From contig JANATF010000002.1 in NCBI GenBank assembly GCA_029449245.1, positions 744,001-808,000 of the forward strand: a DNA stretch of 64,000 nt, read 5' to 3'. How positions within the stretch are numbered: position 1 is the first letter of the stretch; every line of letters starts with the position of its first letter. Position numbers and translations under genes: made by a program. Positions 12,201 to 22,772 of the stretch are shown here, one piece after another. Under the pieces are notes generated by a model, which saw nothing but the letters and a program-made list of their open reading frames with translations, had not been told where the DNA came from and did no database searches. Source of the stretch: Mortierella alpina (lineage: Eukaryota; Mortierellomycota; Mortierellomycetes; Mortierellales; Mortierellaceae).

Positions 12201-13480
12201 TTGTCCCCTCGTCCTGTTCTTTCATGGCAAATGACCCACACAGCGAATGCGAAGGTAAGCAGCACTTTTGTGGTCTACTGTACCTTTGGGTGGCGATGGA
12301 TGCGTCGTAGCTGGTCCGAGCTTATAAAGAAGCCTTGCCGGAGAATGACGCGAAAAGAAGACTGAAATGTGATTGGGCGAGCGAGGATCTTCAGGAACGG
12401 CCGGGTGGCATTGGGTGGGAGTTCGTTTTAGGCCTGCTCCCTTTTTTCTGGCTCCTCTTTTATGCACTTCTGCGGGGCCAAAAAGTGCCGCTTCACTCTG
12501 TCGCCACCCGCCCTTCAAACAAAAAAGGTGCACGACCATTGTCACAGCCGGTTTCAGTCCCTCTAGCTTACGTCAGGCAAGATGCAGGGCACGAATGATC
12601 ATCTGGCCACAAACTGCATCGACCTCACAGCCCTAAAGATACTGTCGCAGCCCCGTTGTTCCTGACAATGTCTTGCGCCAACGAACCCCCTCCTCCTTTG
12701 TGAGCCGGCATGAAGTGTAGGCAGGGCTGCAAGCGATCATCCAGGTTATCAGACACATGCAGTCTTATAGGTCAGACCCACACTACAGATCGAATGTTTG
12801 CCATCATTTTTACCCCATTCCTCCTTTTTTTGGCCACCAATTATTCAATGATTTTCTTCCTCTGGTGTTTCTGAAGACCGACAATTCATTTAATCCACTG
12901 TCGTGCCTACGTCTTGACAACCCCTATACTTTGCTGGACCATTGCACCTGTCTCCGTCCATAGATCCATCAATCTTCCAGCTCACTGCTGGGATAGATCG
13001 TGTTGACTCGTTGTTGACGCGCTGAGCAGTCTGGTGAGTATGATATCAGTGCGTCAAACGCAACTTTTTCTTGCAGGGCGAGAGACACACTTTTCTGCTG
13101 GATTTTATTCTTCTGGCTAGTCAAACACCCCTTATTCTTGACAGCGGATATCCCTCTACAGTATCTCATTCACTCCAATTATTCTTATTCATCGCCCCCA
13201 AGGTCAAGACTTGCTTGTTAATGTATGGTATAGACCTACAATGTAAGGTTGGAAGGTAAGAAATACATTTGCATTAGCATGCCGCATGTGCATTCATCTT
13301 ACCTATAGTCCTTGTTCCCCAGAGTTGCACCCAGTGCATCCTGTAAGGTGTTGGATGTGATGGGGTACAAATTTGATTCGACCTCCCGCTATTCGCCTAG
13401 TTCGCGCCAGAGACAACTGCCTTGAGCAGTACAGACAAACCTTTGAAGTTCATTTGTAACTGCTATTGGGCAGTTTCTGC
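9274..13480. other. 4.2-kb gene-free interval
   Basis: No splice-consistent coding region was found. Sequence alternates AG-rich and T-rich tracts. A TATAAAAG box occurs at 11320-11327 (+ strand), followed by repeated GGATGT(G/C)GGGTGG-type motifs at about 11383-11430. A second TATA-like TTATAAAG is near 12323. The first 500 bp is likely the CEP120-like promoter and 5' leader. Confidence 0.5.
11320..11327 (+). promoter_or_regulatory. Orphan TATA box
   Basis: TATAAAAG in a pyrimidine-rich downstream context like a fungal core promoter, but no convincing coding region follows. It may drive a non-coding transcript or be fortuitous. Confidence 0.25.
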
Positions 13481-14500
13481 CTATGCCTTGATCGCGTTAA
13501 TTCTCCTCCACATCTCGCGGAACTTTTCCTCGTTCATGTGCACAGAGCCGTAGCGCGGTCAGTTCTCAGCCGTTGTCCATGGAGTCTATTAACCTTGTCT
13601 TGACCTATTTAAACTTCTCCAATAAAACCCCCCGCTAGCGCCTTTTTCACTGCTTTTGTGTGCTAGGTCGACCTCTGAAAGGATACTGGCACGGCTGAGA
13701 GAGAGTTGCAGGGCTCCAATATTAGCTTCATGTCGTCCTGAACTTCCTTGGTTTTCTTAAGCGTACGCTCTTGGCGCTTTCCAACTTTGTCGTGTTCTGC
13801 ATATATGGTTGATTTGGACTGCCGTTATGCAGGTCGCCTTTGGTAGTTATATGTCAAATAACTGCCCATCGGATTGCTGTATCTGGGTCCTCTACTTTTC
13901 ATTTACACAATAAAACATCAATCGTGGCACTACGGTGGACGCTGTTCATACATTGACATTCATCTCTGACGAACTTACACTGCAAGATAGCAAAGCGATT
14001 TTGGTTTCAAATAAGTATCCACTTGTGATAGCGTCATGGAGATGGTCTCTGGCATCGTGACAATACCATCTCCATCTGCTTCAGTATGATAGGAAGAGCC
14101 GATATCAAATGATCAAAAAGCAACGTCGCAATGAACGCTTGGCTGCCATAAGCCAGTTATCGTGAATAGTGCTTATCGTTTATATAATACACTTTAATTC
14201 CGTTGACAGTAGCCTGCCTTCGATCACTCTCTCTTCTTCTTAACAATCTTATTAGAGATGGAACATTTTGAATATTCTGAATTCATCTAACAGTTCTGCA
14301 AGAATGAGTGCCTCACTGTCTCCTTCCTTGTAAAGCTCTCTCTTGATTTTGTCCTTCTATCCCTTATTCATGGATAGAAGATATTTGGGTGGTGAATTGT
14401 ACGATTTGAAAATATCTATGCTTATCGCACCGGTTTCAAATGGCCTGAACTTCTTGGCGTCCGGCTCCACTGGGAGACTTAGCTTCTTCCTGAGTTCCAT
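13481..14500 (-). pseudogene. Decayed coding relic, family unknown
   Basis: Several protein-like segments lie in order on the minus strand with stops between them. The first begins at 14500 (MELRKKLSLPVEPDAKK), runs about 47 codons to a TAG, then continues in the same frame (KRELYKEGDSEALILAELL) to another stop near 14256. After a stretch with stops come a lysine-rich segment (KVGKRQERTLKKTKEVQDD) and a terminal segment ending at 13481 (MNEEKFREMWRRINAIKA). The gapped but ordered layout suggests a single decayed gene, possibly of transposon origin. I do not recognise the family. Confidence 0.35.
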
Positions 14501-15123
14501 TGTTAAACTGTCACTGAAGGGAACGAAATTTTAATGTGAGGATGAGCAGAAGCATGGTCAAACAAAACGGTCACGAACATAGGTTAGCAAGAGTCGGATA
14601 AGAGAGAGGTTTGTTTACCTTGGTTGAGGGTGCAGATTACTGAGAAGAGGAGGTTGCTGGAGTTCAGTATTCTGTATATCCCGGGGGCAAGATGGCTGAC
14701 TCAAAGGGAAAGACAGAGGGAGAATAGTAACCTGTCGGTGTGCATGACCCGTTCCTTCGCGAGAAAAGAAAAGGTGAGGGAGCCTGTTCGGACAAAATTT
14801 CATTTTGCATCTGCAGTTCTCGCGAGAATAAAGAAAGAAGTCACGCGATAGAGAGAGAGACCGACCAGGAAGCATCATCAATGGAAAATGGCAGCACCTT
14901 GGGTCAGGACCAAAGACCCCTGGTTCTCTCGACTTTGGAATCGTGATATTACAAAGAAATGAGGATGTGCAGCTGCTCCTCCCATGAACCTGTCGATCTG
15001 TCTCTCATTTTAGCGAGCGCTCCATGAAACGCTACCAACTTTCATTGCAAAAAGATATGTGGTACTTTATGGGGGGGGTATCTGGAGGTGCAACCGGTGA
15101 AATTTTAAACGCAAACATTTTTT
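14501..15123. other. No supported gene
   Basis: Only short overlapping ORFs. The stretch next to 15123 is the 3' flank of the hydrolase gene. Confidence 0.5.
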
Positions 15124-16538
15124 CTATTTTCCATTCTTGTTCTTCAGAGCACCATCAAACCAGTCAAGAATCACCTGGTTCAAATAAATATTTGCACCCA
15201 CCGCACAATGGGCTCCAGCACCTTCGTTGGCTTTGAATTCATAAAGCGTGGCCTTGTTGCCAAGATGGGCCGCGAGGGCTTTGGCCTGACCAGGGAAATA
15301 AATGTCGTTTTCGGCGTCTCCGACAAAGACTTTGGCTTGGACCTTGTCCGTCAGCCCAGTCAAGTTGTAAGCCTCGGAAAGTTTGTAGTAATCATAAAGA
15401 CTATGGGTCTTGAACGACCACAGCCCCTGCTGCAGAGCCCAGCGCGCCGAGGTGGGGATGCTCTGGTTGTTGAGGAAATGAGTATTGAGGATGTAGTCGA
15501 ACTCGTCCTTCTTGCCGCCTTTGTAAAGCTCCATGAGTTCGGGGGTAAGGCTGTCGGTCAGTGTCTTGCCATAGTCATAGATACCGTCAATGGCGATAAC
15601 GGCTGCGACGCGATGGTCGAACGCAGCCACTCGGGTAGCGAGGTAACCTCCAAGGGAGTATCCCAACACGGCGATAGATTTGGGATCTACGTTCTTGAGT
15701 GTGAGAGCGTAGTCAATGACTGGACTGGCAGCCTTTTCCCAGTCGGGGATGAAGCCGATATTCTGCTCTCGACGGACCGTGGGCTGTCCAGGTCCCTCGT
15801 ACGTGATGATGTTGATGTTTCTTTGCAGCGCGGCTTGACCAAAGACATGGTACATCTCCTCTTGCGCACCGTCGTAACCGTTGCACATGATGATGGTAGG
15901 TCTTGGCTTGGACGAGCCACTGCTATAGTAGATGGCCGGGACTTTAAATTGGCCGCCCTTAGAATGCAAGGTAACGCGTTTTCCAGGAATGGTCATGAGC
16001 TTGAGCGCTGCGTTAAAGGAAGCCGTCTGTTTGTCCCAGAGCGTGTTGATATTGGGATCGGACCAGTTGCCATGGAGGAAAAAGTCGGCCGCGCGGTAGT
16101 AGGTGGCGGCCTTGAAGTGAGCATTGCGTGCCGAGATTGGGTACTTTGACGAATCGATACCTTCAGCGACCTTGCCCATATGGGTGGCCAGATCATCAAA
16201 GGATTTGGACCAGCTGAGCATGGAGAGGGGTTCAATCTTGTTAGCAGCGACGAGAACCTCGCCAATGTCGGATCCCTCGTACGGCGCTATACCCAGGATG
16301 CGAAGAAGTTCGTAGTGAAAGTCGTCATCGGCGCTCAATTGGTACATGGGATCCCCTGAAGGTGAATTATTTTCCGCTCGAATGCGCAAGTTTGGTACAA
16401 CGACGGCCTAAGTACAGAGATTCAATTAGCAAGAAAAAGGAACATTATGAATCATATTCACGCCCATGAAATGCTGGTGGTCCTTACCAAGGAAGCACTG
16501 GCGCAAAGCAAAAAGAAGAAAGCGTTGACTGCCTTCAT
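15124..16538 (-). CDS. Secreted alpha/beta hydrolase (FrsA/pseudooxynicotine-hydrolase-like)
   Basis: Two exons: 16488-16538 encodes a signal peptide (MKAVNAFFFLLCASASL) and 15124-16407 the enzyme, joined by an 80-bp phase-0 intron (GTAAGG...CTTAG); 444 residues. The serine hydrolase core is visible: an oxyanion region (IIMCNGYDGAQEE), the nucleophile elbow GYSLGG, an acidic residue in VGDAENDIYFPGQ and the catalytic His in GAGAHCAVGAN. An N-terminal helical cap of about 150 residues precedes the core, as in FrsA-like and 2,6-dihydropseudooxynicotine-hydrolase-like proteins. The substrate is unknown. An extracellular ester or C-C bond hydrolase is the likely role. The assignment to the superfamily is firm; the subfamily is tentative. 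Confidence 0.8.
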
Positions 16539-18675
16539 TTTGTTTGGAAAGAGGATAAAAGTACGCGTATGGGGGGAGAAGGCTGGAGGGCGAGAAAAAG
16601 ACGAAAGGAGGAAAGGGGGCAGGGCAGGGTGCAATTGAGGCGGGGTGTTTTTTGGCGGGTGGGGTTCAAGAGCAAGACTGAAGGAGAAGTGAGATGAGGA
16701 GTGGGTCGCCTTTTAAGACAAATTTCTCCTCTCATGAACGCAACGGCTCGAACGTCCTTGTTCGTTGACTGACAGGAGCAACCGTCTCGAGAGTCATGTC
16801 GCCGAGCCACCCTCCCACAGCCGTGCAGACAGAGTCCTATTTTTAGGCTATGCGCAGTATGGGAGAGGGCACGTCCGCATGCGCTCCGCCCGCTTGGTGG
16901 GCTATCTGTCCTGATTTGGATTTTAGCGTGTCCACTGGCACATTTAAGACCGTGTAGGCTGTTCCGTATTCTCTTCTTCACCTGCACGACGAATGCATAG
17001 TAGGGCGCAGCCCAAAAAAAATGTTCTCTAATCAACTCGCATCTAGTCGCGAGCCACCTGAAAACTGGTAATTGAAGTCAACCAGATAGCCAGCTGCTGA
17101 CTTCTTTTAAGACTGCGACCCGAGTGTGTCAAGTAGCTTCAGTACTTGCTCCCTTCGAGAGAGCCAACTCTCTGGCCTTCGTTGCAGCCATCGCTCAGTT
17201 TCTGCCTCTTAGGTATTGGTAATTATGTGAGATTGAGTCAATGAGTCCACATGCTGAGCCTTTTTGTTCATCTATTCCAGAGATTGTTCTCTTGTTGGAA
17301 GGTAGACGTTTGGTGCATGGCCCATTTCGTACAACAAAAGCCCAAAAATGACCAAAATGACCTAATGCCGCAAAAAAGCCCTAAATCAGCCACTCTACAG
17401 CCCATTCCAGTACAGGTTCTTCATGCACCAGCGAACTGATGGTTGTGGTGGTCATATCCCGCAGTTGTTGCCGCACCAGAAGGTGAGTGAGAGTGCTCAG
17501 CCACGTTGAAAGGATGCTCGTCGCCTATTTCTGGTTGGATCTGGTCCAAGTGTTCTTCTACGCGCCGGCCTGACCTGTCACCCAAGACTTTGCCACACCC
17601 TTGACAGAGAATGGAGTAGCTTCCCCATCAACAAGACAGAACAAGTTCAAATGACTCTCGGTCATGGTGTTGCGAAGCATAGAAAAGGTGGTGAGGAATT
17701 AAGGTAGAAGTTGAAGGATGAAATAAAAGAGGAACGGAAAGAAAAGAAAAAATTGAAAGAAAAGGTGAGGGATGAGCCGAGGGAAAGGGGTATCGTGGCA
17801 TAAAAAAGTGATTAAGAGATGGCGCACGAGTGATGAAGGCGGCGTGTGGGGAGCAGAAAAGGAAGCTGGGCGAGAACCTCACCCAAACCTTGAAAGCTCC
17901 ATTTTCCACCATTTCGCTCAAAAAGGGAAGAAGAATAAAGGGCCGCTATAACATCCGAGTCCCTCGAACGTATGCTCGCACTCCATCCTTCCTACAATCT
18001 AACTCGCCCGCACTCCATCCTTCCTACTCTACCACGCCGTGAACCAACGTTGTCCCATGGCAGACAACAAACATCAGAGGTACAGCGTCCCATGCCCACG
18101 CAAGCTGCATCGTTGTGTTCATTAGTAGTAGGAGTAGATGGGGGGTTTTTTTCATCTCGCATTTACTCTCCGTTCGGAATGATTTCGCTCTAGCGAAAAC
18201 TCGTCTTGTCAAAACGCCGCAGTTACGCCCAAATCGACCATAATGACAAAATTGCCACGGACGCCAACGCTAGCAGGAACGCCAAGAGGCCGTCCCTCCA
18301 AGGTGCGCCTGGATGACGTGTATATGCCACCGGTTCTAGCGATGCGCGTTGATCAGTGCATTAGAATAAAACACCGCGAATGCAAGTTGTTTAAGCCATG
18401 GCGTGGACGCACCTTGCCATGAGAAATGGTAGAAATTTTCAAATTGAGCGGCTTTTGAGATTTATGGCCGCGTGAAACACGCGATTCAGAGCACGCTACT
18501 TTCCAGCGCGTCTCCATTCATCTACATCACCATCCTACATCATCATTATTGCCGTCTGTCCTCACTATATTTCTTAGTGTCTGAACCGAAATGTCTTCTT
18601 CAGGAAGGATGGCACTCTGAGCTTGCTATTCAGCGGAAGGCAGCACGCAAAGGGCATTTCACAACAAATCGAGAT
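16539..18675. other. No supported gene
   Basis: Promoter side of the hydrolase gene, then low-complexity purine/pyrimidine-rich sequence. No splice-consistent coding frame was seen. Confidence 0.5.
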
Positions 18676-18750
18676 TCACGCGTACATGTACGCAAGAGGA
18701 AGGTAACACCAAACATCTCTTATTGCCATCAAAAATCTACCTCCAGCTAC
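18676..18750 (-). pseudogene. DIRS-like retroelement fragment, distal side of the insertion
   Basis: Reading on the minus strand, VAGGRFLMAIRDVW continues directly from the relic at 26222-27025 once the transposon and one copy of the 9-bp duplication are removed. The motif resembles the VGGR(L)..F..AW start of DIRS-type reverse transcriptases. A stop follows shortly at 18676. Identification rests on a short motif. Confidence 0.35.
18742..18750. repeat. Target-site duplication, left copy
   Basis: TCCAGCTAC, identical to 26213-26221 and immediately outside the inverted repeat. Confidence 0.85.
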
Positions 18751-19665
18751 GAAGCTCTGAACCCATCCCCTCTTCCGCTCAAATTTTTCTCTACAGAGAG
18801 GCTGGGACAATATCTCGCACTTTACTATGGGGTCCCCCTCTAGCTTTCGTTTTGCCCAAAAAAGGGAAGAGCTCGCAGTCACAGCCATGTGAGATAACGT
18901 GATATAGAGTGCCTACCTACCATGGACCATATGCCAGACCATAGGCCTGACCAGCCATATAATAAATACCTCTCCCCCGTCATGAGCCCCCAATCGTTCC
19001 CCCAACATCTCCCTTTGCTACTCCATCGCTTTTTCTCTACATGGTCGAGAACAACGACGGCCTGCCAGGCAGTAAAAGACGCGCCGGGTAAAGACACTTC
19101 TCAAGCGCGCACTCGTTGCGGAGGATGCGTGCTCCTGCATGCAAGCATCCACTCCTCAGTCATCTCAACGTTCCCGCATTCTCCTCCCTCCATGTCTTCT
19201 GTTGTAGTGACAATCTGCTTCACGATGAGACCCCGCGCACGCCTCGCAAGTGCCCTTCCAAAGCTCCCAACACTCCTGGAACCCCCCGCAGGACCAGCAA
19301 GGCAAGGGCATAGCTTGGTACATGAGTTTAAAGGCGGTCGTAGTCGCGCTTCCTGACGTCTTGGTCCTTGACTCCCACAGCTTAAAGAAGTAACCAGCGG
19401 GCTGATCTCCTTCGACGCCGACATGTCCTTCGCGTGGTCGCCAGGATTGGACAAGCCAGTAAGTGTATGCAGAAGATTGACGCGACAGCTGTTTAATAAT
19501 CGCACACTCCTAACAAACACACTGTCCTATCGTGCCTTTCTTCGCATAGGTTACTCCACAAAAAGCTACTGAGACCCTACCCGTTTCGACTGGAATGCAT
19601 CCATTGCCAGCACCATCAATCTCTTCCCAGGTTGACACGGAGTTCACAGTTCCAGAGGAATCTTT
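18751..19665 (+). repeat. Left terminal inverted repeat (915 bp)
   Basis: Starts GAAGCTCTGAACCC and ends within GAATCTTT. Coordinates mirror the right repeat with a constant sum of 44963, so I see no indels. It contains a TATA-like promoter, exon 1 (19041-19087), exon 2 (19208-19301), exon 3 (19381-19458) and the first 116 bp of exon 4. Confidence 0.9.
18956..18970 (+). promoter_or_regulatory. TATA-like promoter inside the left TIR
   Basis: CATATAATAAATACC lies about 75 bp before the ATG at 19041. The same sequence occurs at 25993-26007 on the minus strand, before the helicase ATG at 25922, so both genes should be expressed alike. Confidence 0.5.
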
Positions 19666-22600
19666 CCCAGGCAGCGCGGCTAAAGCACCCCGCGGCCAAG
19701 GGATGAGTATACGGGCGTTCATCGAAAGGGTACCTGCAAGTACAACGTCGCCATCTTCCAGACACGTAAGCAGTCGAGGGCTACTTGCGGACCAAAAAAA
19801 GACCTAATCATTTGTTAAACACTTCGCTAACATGTATTACTCGAAACAGATGGGTATTGCTAGGGCAACCGCGGAACATCGGCTAGCCACGATGGAAGAG
19901 GTAAGAGACTAAGTATATAAGTATACGTATTTATGCTCTTTGACGAGAACATGATACGGCCAGGAACTCACAATATTTTCTATGTTGTTGTACATCCCAT
20001 TGTCCACTTTGATGCGCAATTTTTCTTTACTAAGAGTCAAGAATCTGTGTCAACTGGAGAGATGCAAACTCCCAATGGCAAAAAGAAACGTGTAAGAAAG
20101 CCGACCTGACCTTTTAAAATCCATCGATTTTGATAAGAATGACACGAGGTGCAGATTTCATAGCTCTAGCTTCTTACAACTGGCACACTTTTAGTCTTCC
20201 ATGTTGGACAAACTTTGTAGGATTCTGGATTGTATCAAAGCAGAGGATTTGTCCCTGCCTAGATTCCTTGTTGAGTTGTTCAAGTCTGACGACAGAACAG
20301 CTAGGGACTACACCAATTCGTTCTACGAGGCAGATGGTCCACAACGTCTTGTGCAGGTTTGGGATAAGCAACTGCGAGGCAACAAAAGGCACGAACGTTG
20401 GGACGAATCGTTTGTCAACAGCGCTGTCGATGTTGTTGTCGATCGCACTCTCAAGCTTCTGAAGGACGATGATGTTAAGAATGAATGGAGACTCCCATAC
20501 ACTGAAGTCACAGAGGAGAGGATCGCCCGCTACTTGCTCGACGATTTTGGTTTCCTCCGCGGGTACGCCGCTGGCACGGCAGACGACGAGAACGACGGAA
20601 TGACGCGTGGCAAGCCGCATGCAGCTGGAGGTCCCAACCGCAAGGGCAAGAACGGTGGAGCAAAGTATCTGGTACGGTTCCTGAAAGGTGTGCTAGAGGA
20701 GGATTCGCCGCCAGAAAATCCGCTGAAGCGTAGCCGTGCTCGGAATCCATCATCGGTCCGCGGCTGCATTTCAGCAATGCTGCTCTTTATGTCGTCTCAA
20801 CAAACCAACGCTTTCCAGACGATCTTTGGCATCTTTCTTCACTCCACCGGGTGTCCGAAGAGAGTTTTGAGGTCCTCTCTGGCCTCGGACTTTCGATTTC
20901 ACCCAGTCAAGTGCGCAACTGCCTCGACTCTCTGACCACGGATGCGAGCAACCGTGTCATACAGGCAGTCAAGGAAAATGGCTTTTTTGTCGTTTATGAT
21001 AATATCAATATCGCCAACAGACATCATCGCCAGCGATCTAACAACCGGGATACCTTCGACAATGGTACTGCCGCCACTATCGTCCTCTCGGGAAAGGACA
21101 AGCAAGCACCAACTCTCTTTCGCCAGATAGATGAGAAGCCGGATGCCGTTGCCGACCTGTTTTTCCCCAATGATGGTGATTTCGAGGTCTTTTTCAATGC
21201 ATGTCAATCGCATGTTTCGGACTCCATTGTGCTCTTGTCACCGGAAAAATCAACAATGTCTGCCATCCCTATGGTTCCCATCGAGCAACTAGACCCCGTC
21301 AAAAGTACCTTCTTCCCACTCAAAGTCATGAGACTGGACGAGTCTACTATTGCTGGGAACCTGTCGGTGCTGCAGAGAATTACAGAGGTAGACCTCCAGT
21401 TGCCGGATACATGGTTTGCCAACCCCGGGAACACAATCGTCGCTGGGGACCAGATGACAGTGTCAAGGCTGCTGACGCTCAAGGTCCACCGATCCTTCGA
21501 TCCTAATCGCTACCACAGCCTATCATGGGTAAGAGAGAGAGTCAAAGTGAACAGGGCGGAGGGAGGCGAAAGGGGGTTGCTATATTTGTACAGTGGGGCT
21601 CGGCCCTTCATTAGTCCTTACTACGACAACTAAACATCTTCAACCTTGACAGGTACATCCTGTTCTCCAACTGTTCCATTTGGAGATGAATCTCTGTGGA
21701 ACCATATGGAGGACATACCTTGGCACTGCAGATTTTCGCGGGACCCTTACATCGATTGCCATTCTGCTGCAACGCAGGCGCCTTATCCAGGAGAAGCCTA
21801 CGTTCCACGACGCCAGCGAGCTCTTGCAGATAATCTTTGACGCAAAGATACAATAGCTCTATCAGTGTCTGCGGGGTCGCGGTGTATCGGATAAGCTTGC
21901 TGTTCAGAACATCACAGAGTCGATCATCAGGTCCTGTTGCTCTCAGCCTTCACTATCGCTGCCTGACCTTCCATGTACTACCGCCAATATCAACGCCCTT
22001 CTTTTCCTGCGCGATGTAGCCGTATTTATCGAGCTTGGCGCGGCCATCAAAGCCGGCGATATTGGACGCATCAAGCATATGCTGCCGCTCATCACTTTAA
22101 TGATGCATGGCGGTGGAAACACCAATTATGCCCCTGAGCTTTTGCGCCTCCTCTATGGCATTTGCCATCTGTGGACAGATGAGTGGGCGCAAAGAGTCCT
22201 GTCGAGTATGCTGGTGAACCCCAAGGGCATTGCTGGTGGTTGGATGGCGACGGACATGATGCAGGAAAACCACAACTACCTTCTCAAAGCCATCTTTTCA
22301 GCTAAAGGTTCGAATATGACCTGGGAGTACCTTCAAGAGTCTATCTCCACCAATATCAAAACCTTTCAAAGTATTTCGCGAATGTTCGAGCAAGAGGTTG
22401 GAGTTCGTTCCAACAGCACTAGACACAAGAAGCCATCGACCTCAACGGACATTACGTTCCTCCAGATGGATCTCCAAAAAGCTGGCATTTTATGGACGTC
22501 CGGCGAATGCCCGCAGGGACCACCAGTGGTTAATCTTCAGACTCTCGGCGAAGAGAAGATGGTCGGGGTCGCGATAGGAAGATTTTTTGAGATTCATAGA

Positions 22601-22684
22601 TCCATGTCGGGGAATGCTATGGACTTGGAGGAAACAGAGGGTCTAGAAAACATTTTTGAAGATGACTTTGATTTTGATGAATAA
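19041..22684 (+). pseudogene. DUF6589-family gene, frameshifted and with an internal stop
   Basis: Exons: 19041-19087, 19208-19301, 19381-19458, 19550-19765, 19850-19900, 20035-20091, 20195-21528 and 21653-22684. The intron after exon 2 appears to be GC-AG; the others are GT-AG. The first 111 residues are encoded by the TIR and shared with the helicase. DUF6589 hallmarks follow in order: VVYDNINIANRH with RDTFDNGTAAT, LDESTIAGNLSVL, VAGDQMTVSRLL and SWVHPVLQLFHLEMNLCG. Two lesions: the long exon is 1334 nt and changes frame near 20863 (PKRV continues as EVLSGLGLS only after adding one base), and a TAG interrupts the last exon at about 21853 (after DAKIQ). The rest of both frames is open and well conserved, so decay is recent. 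Conserved Asp/Glu in the YDN, GDQ and HLEMN blocks could be catalytic; that is inference. Confidence 0.75.
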
Positions 22685-22772
22685 AATTCATGAAAAATAT
22701 TTCACAAAGGCATGGGAAGAAGGAGAAAGTGGAGGAACTACAATGGGCACTAGCTTGCACTCACGAACACAA

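Noticed and set aside
19101-19520. 139-codon minus-strand frame inside the left TIR, mirrored at 25443-25862
   Set aside because: Antisense to the leader exons, which have consistent splice sites and reading phase in both genes.
20850-20870. A tiny intron as explanation for the DUF6589 frame change
   Set aside because: Any GT-AG interval there would be only a few bases; exon phase arithmetic fits a single missing base.
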